From NCBI RefSeq assembly GCF_009707125.1, contig NZ_WLVL01000040.1, forward strand, positions 124,001-188,000: a DNA stretch of 64,000 nt. The letters are read 5' to 3'. Numbering within the stretch: position 1 is the stretch's first letter; the number at the start of each line of letters is the position of its first letter. Both the position numbers and the translations under genes were made by a program. This DNA is from Arsenicicoccus cauae (GTDB lineage Bacteria > Actinomycetota > Actinomycetes > Actinomycetales > Dermatophilaceae). Below are positions 35,382 through 43,339 of the stretch, piece after piece. Below the pieces are notes generated by a model, which saw nothing but the letters and a program-made list of their open reading frames with translations, did no database searches and was not told the DNA's origin.

Positions 35382-35874
35382 CTAGCGCAGCAGCCCGATC
35401 CTCATGCAGTCACCCCGTTGCGCGCCGAGGTGGGGAGACGTGCCGGGTGTCGGTGGGGTGATGACCGTGAGCACCCCGTCCGGGTCGAGGTGCCGGGTGA
35501 ACCCGGGGGCCTCCATCGCGTAGTTGTGCGCCTCGCACAGGCCGACCGCGTTGTCGGCGCTGGCGGGTCCGCCCCGCGCGTAGGGCCGGGCGGGTCCTCG
35601 TGGCGGATGGGCGCGTCGCAGTAGGGGACCCGACAGGTCCCGTCCCGCCAGACGACCAGGCGCCGCACGATCCCGGTGAAGGATCGGCGCTTCGCGTCCA
35701 TGGACGCCAGCTCGCCGGTGTCGGGGTCCGCGAAGAGACGGCGAAGCCACGATGTCGGGGCAGCTCGCCCGCCAGCTCCCGGTCGGCGCGCAGCTGCGCC
35801 GAGCCCGCCGCGTGGCGGATCCGCTCGAGCAGAGTGAGCTGCTGGACGGCGTCGGCCGCGTCGTCGCCATCCAA
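35382..35874 (-). pseudogene. Decayed DUF222/HNH endonuclease-domain gene
   Basis: Three pieces in different frames add up to parts of a DUF222-HNH protein, a family often multicopy in actinobacteria. An N-terminal piece (AVQQLTLLERIRHAAGSAQL, from 35874) is followed after an internal deletion by FADPDTGELASMDAKRRSFT and CRVPYCDAPIRHEDP. Then, after a frameshift near 35598, comes ARGGPASADNAVGLCEAHN and a C-terminal tail. The HNH residues can be read only by changing frame. It begins four bases after the cobIJ stop. It accounts for the 500-base gap. Confidence 0.75.
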
Positions 35875-35877
35875 CTT

Positions 35878-37407
35878 TCAATCCGGATAGCGGCGCGGGG
35901 TCCACGCCACGACCTGCGCCGCGCCACCGGGGCGGCGCGTCACCATCTGCGTCTGCGACGACCCGACGAGCAGCAGGGTGCGCATGTCCACCTCGTCGCA
36001 CGGCAGGTCCGCCAGCCGTATGACGCGCACCCGCTCCTCGGGGCCGCCCACGTCGCGGGCGATCACCACGGGCGTGTGGGGGCCGCGCAGCGACAGGGCC
36101 AGCGCCTTCAGCTCCACGACCTGCTCGCGGCGCGAGCGCGAGGCGGGGTTGTAGATCGCGACGACGAGGTCGGCCTCCAGGGCTGCCCGCACCCGCGCCG
36201 AGACGACCGACCACGGCTTGAGCCGGTCCGACAGCGAGATCGTGGCGTAGTCGTGCCCGAGGGGCGCACCAGCCCGCGCGGCGGCCGCGTGCGCCGCCGT
36301 CATGCCCGGGCACACGCGCACCGGGATGTCCTGGTAGCCAGGCTCGCTCGCGACCTCCAGCACCGCGGTCGCCATGGCGAAGACGCCCGGGTCCCCGGAG
36401 GAGACGACGGCCACGTGGCGCCCCCGACGGGCCAGGTCCAGCGCGAAGGCCGCGCGCTCGGACTCCACCTTGTTGTCCGACTCATGGCGGATCTGCCACG
36501 GCCGCACCGGGACTCGTCTGACATAGGTGGTGTAGCCCACGAGATCCGTTGCGGCGGCGAGGACTCCGCGAGCCTCGGGGGTGAGCCACTCGGCGCCCGC
36601 GGGTCCCGTCCCGACCACGGTGACCGACCCGAGCGGCACCGAGGCACCGACGGCGGGCAGGGGAGCGGGCTTGCGCGGCATACGGCTCGGCAGCAGCACG
36701 ACGGAGAAGTAGGGGACCTCGGACGGGTCCACGTCGCGGGCTGGCAGGGCGCGTTCGCCGGACATGGTGGCCCGCTCGACATAGATGGCGTCGTCGAGCC
36801 GACCGGCGCGCTCCAGGGCGGAGCGGACGCCGGCGAAGGTGCGTCCCAGCTTCATGATCACGGCGCTGTCGGTCGACTGGAGGGCCGCGACGAGCTCGTC
36901 CGCGGGCAGCGTGCCGGGGACCACCGTCAGCAGCTCGGTGTCCTCCACCAGGGGCGTGCCCGCGACGGCGGCGGCGGCCGTGATCGAGGTGACCCCGGGG
37001 ATCACGGTGGTGTCGTATGCCGCAGCCAGCCGCTGGTGCAGGTGCTGGTAGGAGCTGTAGGTGAGGGGGTCGCCGAGGGACAGCACGGCCACGGTGCGGC
37101 CGGCGTCGAGGTGGGTCGCGAGGCGGGCCCGGCACTGCTCGTAGAAGGCGGCGAGCTGGTCGTCGTAGTCGTCGCACTCCTCCGTCGTGACGGGGTAGAC
37201 GAGCTGCTCCTCGATCACCCCCTCGCGCAGGTGGGGATCGGCGATCAGCCGGGCGGTGGAGCGGCCGTGCCGGGCGGAGTGGTAGACGACGACATCGGCC
37301 TCCTCGATGGCGCGAACCGCCTTGAGCGTCAGCAGCTCCGGGTCGCCGGGGCCCAGCCCGACGCCGATCAGCCGGCCGGGCCTCGGGTGGTCGTCCTCGG
37401 CGGCCAT
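35878..37407 (-). CDS. cobIJ: Precorrin-2 C20-/precorrin-3B C17-methyltransferase fusion
   Basis: Two tetrapyrrole methylases in one 509-residue chain. The N-terminal half (about 12-245) is CobI (GVGLGPGDPELLTLKAV, SLGDPLTYSSYQHL, PGVTSITAAAAVAG). The C-terminal half (about 262-505) is CobJ (VVGTGPAGAEWLTPEARG, SSGDPGVFAMA, IYNPASRSRREQ). The ATG at 37407 shares a base with the cobH stop. The fusion is common in actinobacteria. The two half reactions flank the CobG step. Confidence 0.96.
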   Translation of the reverse strand: MAAEDDHPRPGRLIGVGLGPGDPELLTLKAVRAIEEADVVVYHSARHGRSTARLIADPHLREGVIEEQLVYPVTTEECDDYDDQLAAFYEQCRARLATHLDAGRTVAVLSLGDPLTYSSYQHLHQRLAAAYDTTVIPGVTSITAAAAVAGTPLVEDTELLTVVPGTLPADELVAALQSTDSAVIMKLGRTFAGVRSALERAGRLDDAIYVERATMSGERALPARDVDPSEVPYFSVVLLPSRMPRKPAPLPAVGASVPLGSVTVVGTGPAGAEWLTPEARGVLAAATDLVGYTTYVRRVPVRPWQIRHESDNKVESERAAFALDLARRGRHVAVVSSGDPGVFAMATAVLEVASEPGYQDIPVRVCPGMTAAHAAAARAGAPLGHDYATISLSDRLKPWSVVSARVRAALEADLVVAIYNPASRSRREQVVELKALALSLRGPHTPVVIARDVGGPEERVRVIRLADLPCDEVDMRTLLLVGSSQTQMVTRRPGGAAQVVAWTPRRYPD

Positions 37408-38036
37408 CACTCGACCTCGGAGGCGATGGCGTTGAGCGCCCCGCACGTGATCGCCGAGCCGCCACGCCGGCCGTGCACGACGAGGTAGTCCAGACCCAGG
37501 TCGTTGGCGGCCAGCGCCTCCTTGGACTCGACCGCGCCGATGAACCCGACGGGGATCCCGACCACCGCCGCCGGGCGAGCCTCGGTGTGCCGCAGCAGGT
37601 CCAGCAGGTGGAAGAGCGCGGTCGGGGCGTTGCCGATGGCGACGACGGCGCCGTCGAGCCGGTCGCCCCACAGCTCGAGCGCGGCGGCCGAGCGGGTCGT
37701 GCCGAGCTGGCGGGCCAGGTCCGGCACCCGCGGGTCGTTGAGCAGGCAGATCACCTCGTTGTCGGCAGGCAGCCGCTTGCGCGTGACCCCGGACGCCACC
37801 ATCTGCGCGTCGCACAGGATCGGAGCTCCGGCCTGCAGGGCGGCCCGGGCGCGTTGGATCACGCTGGGGGAGTAGGCGATGTCGTCGACGAGGTCGACCT
37901 GGCCGCTGGCGTGGATCATCCGCACCGCGACGTAGGCGACATCCTCGGGCAGGTGGTCCAGCCGCGCCTCGCGCCGGATCGTCGCGAAGGACCGGCGGTA
38001 GATCTCGGCGCCGTCCTTGATGTAGTCGTGCGTCAC
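37407..38036 (-). CDS. cobH: Precorrin-8X methylmutase
   Basis: Moves the C11 methyl group to C12, giving hydrogenobyrinic acid. It has 209 residues. DAQMVASGVTRKRLP, GNAPTALFHLLDLL and VGIPVGFIGAVESKEAL are typical of the family. It lies between cobG (4-base overlap) and cobIJ (1-base overlap) in a tightly coupled minus-strand operon. Confidence 0.97.
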   Translation of the reverse strand: MTHDYIKDGAEIYRRSFATIRREARLDHLPEDVAYVAVRMIHASGQVDLVDDIAYSPSVIQRARAALQAGAPILCDAQMVASGVTRKRLPADNEVICLLNDPRVPDLARQLGTTRSAAALELWGDRLDGAVVAIGNAPTALFHLLDLLRHTEARPAAVVGIPVGFIGAVESKEALAANDLGLDYLVVHGRRGGSAITCGALNAIASEVE

Positions 38037-39349
38037 GCAATGCTCCCAGCGGTCGTCAGCAGGGCGATGGCCTGGCCGGAGGAGACTCTCTCACGGCTCG
38101 GGCCCTGCTGCGGCGCGTGGGAGCCGTCATGCAGGAACATCTCGAACTCGTCGGTGCCGGTCGCCACGAGGGCGTGGTGGGCGGTCGCGGGGTGGCCGCA
38201 CTGGCGGGCGCATCCGGACCACATGACCGGCAGGCCGTCCAGCGGCTCGGTGCCCAAGGAGTCGACGAGGTCCTGGGCGCGGGCCTGCACGTCAGCGTGG
38301 GACCGCGCGCACAGCGGCAGGCCGGTGCAGGCGTGCACGTCGAGCCAGGGGTCGGCCGGGTCGGTGGCCCACCCGGTCCGGGCGAGCGTCTCCCGCAGGG
38401 CGGCGGCCTGGTCAGCGGGGACAGCTCGTATGACGACCGCGTGCCACGGCGTCACGCGCAGCTGCCCATCCCCCTGCTCGGCCACGTCGCAGGCGGCGCG
38501 CCACCCGGCGCTGCTGATGGTGGCCATCGGCGCCTTCGCCAGCACCGCCACGCGCCCGTCCCCGTCGGGGACCGTCCCCGCGAGGCGGGGCTGCTCCGTG
38601 GCGCGGCGCACCGCCTGGTCGGCGGGCTGCAGGGACGCGCCGACCCGGTCGTGCAGGTCGTCGCGGGCGGCGGGGGACAGGTCGTCGACGTTCCAGACCT
38701 CCTCGGCGTGGTCCGCACGCACGGCGAGCCAGACCCGGCAGACGTCGGCCAGGGTGGCCGCCACGGCGGCGGGGTCGGCGAGCGGGCCCACGGCACAAGT
38801 GTCCTCGTCTCGGCCTGAGCCCAGGGCGAGGACCAGCTGGTCGTGGTGCACCTGGGCGGTCAGGTCGAGCGGCAGGGAGGCGACGTCGCCGGAGCCGTCG
38901 TCGAGACCGATGAGGAATCGTCCCGCGAGACCGGTCAGCTCCGGCGCCGCGCAGATGGCCCGGTCCAGCGCCTGGGCGACCGGGATGACATCGGCTCGCC
39001 CGTCGATCCCCGTCAGGGGGCTGACGACGGCGTTGCGCGTGCGCTCGTGGGTGCGGGAGGGCAGCAGGCCGGCGGCCTCGACCCGCTCCGGGAACTGCGC
39101 GGCGTCGTCCTCGCTCAGGCCGCGCAGCTGCACGTTGGCCCGGGTGGTGAAGAGCACGTGTCCGTCGCCGAGCTCGTCGGCGAGGTCGCCCAGGAGCCGG
39201 GCCTGGGCGACGGTCATGGGCGACCCGGCGAGGCGGACGCGCGCGATCTTGCCGTCCGAGGCCTCGAACATGCGCAGCGCCCCGGGGCACTTGTCGGGCA
39301 CGGCGTGGCGCTCGAGGACGGGCGGGACAGCAGAGGCAGAAGTCACCAT
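38033..39349 (-). CDS. cobG: Precorrin-3B synthase
   Basis: Oxygen-dependent monooxygenase that makes precorrin-3B, the marker of the aerobic pathway. It has 438 residues in the nitrite/sulfite-reductase fold. LFTTRANVQLRGL and RNAVVSPLTGIDG lie in the siroheme-type domains. The 4Fe-4S cysteines are in CTGLPLC and SGCARQCG. The ATG at 39349 is chosen because TATGCT, a good -10 box, lies eight bases upstream; the open frame continues further but without support. It is the first gene of cobG-cobH-cobIJ. No riboswitch is visible ahead of it. Confidence 0.93.
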   Translation of the reverse strand: MVTSASAVPPVLERHAVPDKCPGALRMFEASDGKIARVRLAGSPMTVAQARLLGDLADELGDGHVLFTTRANVQLRGLSEDDAAQFPERVEAAGLLPSRTHERTRNAVVSPLTGIDGRADVIPVAQALDRAICAAPELTGLAGRFLIGLDDGSGDVASLPLDLTAQVHHDQLVLALGSGRDEDTCAVGPLADPAAVAATLADVCRVWLAVRADHAEEVWNVDDLSPAARDDLHDRVGASLQPADQAVRRATEQPRLAGTVPDGDGRVAVLAKAPMATISSAGWRAACDVAEQGDGQLRVTPWHAVVIRAVPADQAAALRETLARTGWATDPADPWLDVHACTGLPLCARSHADVQARAQDLVDSLGTEPLDGLPVMWSGCARQCGHPATAHHALVATGTDEFEMFLHDGSHAPQQGPSRERVSSGQAIALLTTAGSIA

Positions 39350-39485
39350 GTTCGCCGAGCATAGTGAGGTGCCGGGGAAGCAGATGGGGCGGGGCCAGGT
39401 CGCTCGGTGCCCAGGCACCGCAGCACACGTTTCTTGTCGACCAAAGCAGGGGTGTGCCTGCGTCGGGCGGCGACATACGGGCTGC

Positions 39486-39632
39486 TAGGCTCCCGACCAG
39501 CCGGGGTGACCGCCCCGGCGCATACCGCTGACGGCAGCAGCGGAGGAATCCGGTGCAACTCCGGAGCGGTCCCGCCACTGTGAGCGGCCCGGGCGCAGCC
39601 CGAGGTCGCGAGCCAGGAACTCCCGCCGTCGA
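39486..39632 (+). promoter_or_regulatory. Promoter and cobalamin riboswitch ahead of cobN
   Basis: A TAGGCT -10 box (39486-39491) is followed by a canonical cobalamin aptamer. The core reads GAATCCGGTGCAACTCCGGA, then GGTCCCGCCACTGTGAGCGG. The B12 box GCGAGCCAGGAACTCCCGCC lies at 39608-39627. The cobN start is about 40 bases beyond it, close enough for translational control. It should repress the whole cobN-to-cobA operon when cobalamin is plentiful. It fills the gap between cobG and cobN. Confidence 0.95.
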
Positions 39633-39670
39633 CGCCACCCACGGGCGAGGACACCCGGGATAGGACCTGC

Positions 39671-42600
39671 ATGCTGACACTGCTGTCCACGTCGGACACC
39701 GACCTGCGCAGCGCACGAGCGGCCGACGGCCCCGTGACCTGGCGCTATGCCAACCCCAACCGCGTCTCCATGGACGAGCTCGACGAGCTGCTGGACGGCA
39801 CCGACCTCATCGTCGTGCGTCTCCTCGGCGGACGGCGTGCCTGGGAGGAGGGGCTGGACCACCTGCTGGCGGGCGCGCGGCCCGTCGTCGTCCTGACGGG
39901 GGAGCAGGCCCCCGACGCCGAGCTGATGTCCGCCTCCACCGTGCCCGCGGGCGTGGCCGCGCAGGCCCACGCCTACCTGGCGCACGGTGGCGCTGACAAC
40001 CTCGCCGAGCTGGCGTCCTTCCTGTCCGACACGGTGCTGCTGACCGGGCACGGCTTCGCCCAGCCGCAGGCCGCGCCGTCCTGGGGCCCGCTCGACGACA
40101 CCGTCGCGCTGACCTGCCCCGACGGTGACGAGCGACCCTGCGTCGCCGTCCTCTACTACCGCGCCCACCAAATGAGCGGCAACACGGCCTTCGTGCGTGA
40201 CCTGGCCGACGCGCTCGAGGCTGCGGGCTCGCGAGCGCTGCCGCTCTATGTCGCGTCGCTGCGCACCCCCGAGCCCGAGCTGATGGCCACCCTGGCCCAG
40301 GCCGACGCCGTCATCACCACCGTGCTCGCCGCCGGTGGCACCACCCCCGCCGCCGCGCAGGCCGGTGGCGAGGACGACGCGTGGGACGCCGGCGCCCTCG
40401 CCGACCTCGACGTACCCGTCATCCAGGCGCTGTCGCTGACCTCCTCGCGTGAGGAGTGGCTGGCCAACGACGACGGCACCACCCCGCTGGACGCCGCCAC
40501 CCAGGTCGCGGTGCCCGAGTTCGACGGGCGCCTCATCTCGGTTCCCTTCTCCTTCAAGGAGATCGACGAGGACGGCCTGCCCGTCTATGTCACCGACCCC
40601 GAGCGCTGCCGCCGCGCCGCCGGGATCGCCCACGCCCACGCCCGGCTGCGCCGTGTGCCCCCGGCGGAGCGGCGCATCGCGATCGTGTTGTCCGCCTACC
40701 CGACCAAGCACGCGCGCATCGGCAACGCCGTCGGCCTCGACACCCCCGCCTCCACGCTGGACCTGCTGCGGGCCCTGCACGCGCGCGGCTATGACATCGG
40801 CCCGCTGACCGGCGAGGGCGCCCTGCCGGGCCTGGAGTCCGGCAACGGCGACGACCTGATCAAGGCGATCATCGCCCGGGGCGGCTACGACCAGGCCTGG
40901 CTGACCGAGGACGAGCTGGCGGCAAACCCGTTGCGCGTCAAGGCCTCCGACTACGCACGGTGGTTCGCCGACCTGCACGAGGACTTCCGCGCCGAGATCG
41001 TCCAGGGCTGGGGCGAGGCCCCCGGCGAGATGTACCTCGACACCTCCCGCGCCGGTCGCGGCGAGGCCGGCGACCTGGTCTATGCGGGTCTGACCGCCGG
41101 CAACGTCGTCGTGCTCGTCCAGCCGCCGCGCGGCTTCGGGGAGAACCCGATCGCGATCTACCACGACCCCGACCTCGCGCCCTCGCACCACTACGTCGCG
41201 GCCTACCGCTGGCTGGAGGCGGACCAGGCCGACGGCGGCTACGGCGCCCACGCGATCGTGCACGTCGGCAAGCACGGCAACCTCGAGTGGCTCCCCGGCA
41301 AGGGTGCCGCCCTCGCCGGTGACTGCGCCCCCGACGCGGTGCTCGGCAACCTGCCCTTCATCTATCCCTTCCTCGTCAACGACCCGGGCGAGGGCACCCA
41401 GGCCAAGCGCCGCTCGCACGCCACCCTGGTCGACCACCTGGTCCCGCCCATGACCCGGGCCGACTCGTATGGCGACATCGCCCGCCTCGAGCAGCTCCTC
41501 GACGAGTACGCCACCGTCTCGGCGATGGACCCCGCCAAGGCGCCCGCCGTCCGGCAGCAGATCTGGACGCTCATCCAGGCCGCGCGCCTCGACCACGACC
41601 TCGGGCTGACGGATCGGCCCGAGCTCGACGACGCCGACGCCTTCGACGAGTTCGTGCTGCACGTCGACGGCTGGCTGTGCGAGATCAAGGACGTCCAGAT
41701 CCGTGGCGGACTGCACGTGCTCGGGCAGGAGCCGACCGGCGAGGCCCGCGTCTCGCTGGTGCTGGCGATGCTGCAGGCCACCCAGATCTGGGGCGGCGAC
41801 CGGGCTCTGCCGGGCCTGCGCACCGCCCTCGGCCTGGACGAGTCGGCCAAGAAGCGCGGCGAGACCGACGCCGTCGAGGCCGCCGCGCGTGCGTTGGTGG
41901 AGGGCATGGAGGCTCGCGGCTGGGACGGCGACGCCATCGACGCCGTGCTCGCGGAGATGCCGGAGCGCCCGGGGGTGGACCCCGCCGGCATACGAGCCGT
42001 GCTGCAGTTTGCCGTGGACGAGGTCGTGCCGCGCCTCGCGGGCACCGGCGGCGAGATCGACGCGGTGCTGCACGCCCTGGACGGCGGCTTCGTCCCGAGC
42101 GGACCGTCCGGGTCGCCGCTGCGCGGGCTGGTCAACGTGCTGCCCACCGGGCGCAACTTCTACTCCGTGGACCCACGCGCCATCCCCAGCCGTCTCGCCT
42201 ACGAGACCGGGGTGAGCCTCGCCGAGTCCCTGGTGCACCGCTACCGCGAGGACAAGGGGGAGTGGCCCGACTCGGTCGGCCTGTCGCTATGGGGCACCTC
42301 GGCGATGCGCACCGCCGGCGACGACATCGGAGAAGCACTGGCGCTCATGGGGATCCGCCCCATCTGGGACGGCGCGTCCCGGCGCGTCACCAGCCTGGAG
42401 CCGATCCCGCTGACCGAGCTCGGGCGTCCGCGGGTCGACGTGACGCTGCGGATCTCCGGCTTCTTCCGCGACGCCTTCCCGCATGCCGTGGGCCTGCTCG
42501 ACGACGCCGTGCAGCTCGCCGCCTCGCTGGACGAGCCGGCCGGCGACAACTTCGTGCGCGCGCACGTGCAGGCCGACCTGGCGCAGGGGACCGAGCAGCG

Positions 42601-43339
42601 CAAGGCCACCACCCGCATCTTCGGCTCCCGCCCCGGCACGTATGGCGCCGGCCTGCTGCAGCTGATCGACTCGCGGGACTGGCGCACCGACGCCGACCTC
42701 GCCGAGGTCTACGAGGTGTGGGGCGGCTACGCCTACGGCCGCGACCTGGAGGGGGTGCCCGCCCGCGACGAGATGCGCTCGGCCTACCGCCGCATCCGCG
42801 TCGCCGCCAAGAACGTCGACACCCGCGAGCACGACATCGCCGACAGCGACGACTACTTCCAGTTCCACGGCGGGATGGTCGCGCACGTCCGGTCGATCAC
42901 GGGGGAGAGCCCCGAGGCCTACATCGGGGACTCCACCCGCCCCGAGCACGTCGCCACCCGCACCCTGGTCGAGGAGACCAGCCGCGTCTTCCGCGCCCGC
43001 GTCGTCAACCCCAAGTGGATGTCCGCGATGCGCCAGCACGGCTACAAGGGCGCCTTCGAGATGGCCGCGACCGTCGACTACCTCTTCGGGTATGACGCCA
43101 CGACCGGCGTGGTCGCCGACTGGATGTACGACCGGCTCACCCAGGAGTACGTCCTCGACGAGACCAACCGCGAGTTCCTCGCCGAGGCCAACCCCTGGGC
43201 GCTGCACGGCATGGCCGAGCGGCTGCTCGAGGCCGTCGAGCGGGGCCTGTGGGAGTCGCCGGACCCGGACGTCCTGGCCGAGCTGCGCGCCGCCTACCTC
43301 GACGCCGAGGGTGAGCTCGAGGGGGCGGACGAGCGATGA
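39671..43339 (+). CDS. cobN: Cobaltochelatase subunit CobN
   Basis: Large subunit of the ATP-dependent chelatase that inserts cobalt into hydrogenobyrinic acid a,c-diamide. It has 1222 residues, normal for CobN. Family blocks include LSAYPTKHARIGNAVGLDTP, VHVGKHGNLEWLPGKG, NVLPTGRNFYSVDP and LSLWGTSAMRTAGDDI. It is the first gene after the riboswitch and overlaps the chelatase gene by four bases. Confidence 0.97.
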   Translation: MLTLLSTSDTDLRSARAADGPVTWRYANPNRVSMDELDELLDGTDLIVVRLLGGRRAWEEGLDHLLAGARPVVVLTGEQAPDAELMSASTVPAGVAAQAHAYLAHGGADNLAELASFLSDTVLLTGHGFAQPQAAPSWGPLDDTVALTCPDGDERPCVAVLYYRAHQMSGNTAFVRDLADALEAAGSRALPLYVASLRTPEPELMATLAQADAVITTVLAAGGTTPAAAQAGGEDDAWDAGALADLDVPVIQALSLTSSREEWLANDDGTTPLDAATQVAVPEFDGRLISVPFSFKEIDEDGLPVYVTDPERCRRAAGIAHAHARLRRVPPAERRIAIVLSAYPTKHARIGNAVGLDTPASTLDLLRALHARGYDIGPLTGEGALPGLESGNGDDLIKAIIARGGYDQAWLTEDELAANPLRVKASDYARWFADLHEDFRAEIVQGWGEAPGEMYLDTSRAGRGEAGDLVYAGLTAGNVVVLVQPPRGFGENPIAIYHDPDLAPSHHYVAAYRWLEADQADGGYGAHAIVHVGKHGNLEWLPGKGAALAGDCAPDAVLGNLPFIYPFLVNDPGEGTQAKRRSHATLVDHLVPPMTRADSYGDIARLEQLLDEYATVSAMDPAKAPAVRQQIWTLIQAARLDHDLGLTDRPELDDADAFDEFVLHVDGWLCEIKDVQIRGGLHVLGQEPTGEARVSLVLAMLQATQIWGGDRALPGLRTALGLDESAKKRGETDAVEAAARALVEGMEARGWDGDAIDAVLAEMPERPGVDPAGIRAVLQFAVDEVVPRLAGTGGEIDAVLHALDGGFVPSGPSGSPLRGLVNVLPTGRNFYSVDPRAIPSRLAYETGVSLAESLVHRYREDKGEWPDSVGLSLWGTSAMRTAGDDIGEALALMGIRPIWDGASRRVTSLEPIPLTELGRPRVDVTLRISGFFRDAFPHAVGLLDDAVQLAASLDEPAGDNFVRAHVQADLAQGTEQRKATTRIFGSRPGTYGAGLLQLIDSRDWRTDADLAEVYEVWGGYAYGRDLEGVPARDEMRSAYRRIRVAAKNVDTREHDIADSDDYFQFHGGMVAHVRSITGESPEAYIGDSTRPEHVATRTLVEETSRVFRARVVNPKWMSAMRQHGYKGAFEMAATVDYLFGYDATTGVVADWMYDRLTQEYVLDETNREFLAEANPWALHGMAERLLEAVERGLWESPDPDVLAELRAAYLDAEGELEGADER

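Noticed and set aside
28830-35877. Insertion sequence or phage as the source of the island
   Set aside because: No transposase, integrase, terminal inverted repeats or tRNA attachment site was found at either edge.
39350-39485. Possible riboswitch ahead of cobG
   Set aside because: Neither the CCGGTG core nor a B12 box is present on the minus strand; only a TATGCT promoter next to the start was seen.
39485-42238. 917-codon minus-strand open frame across cobN and its riboswitch
   Set aside because: It crosses the riboswitch and runs antisense to cobN, with repeated Arg/Gly/Val shadow composition and no domain.
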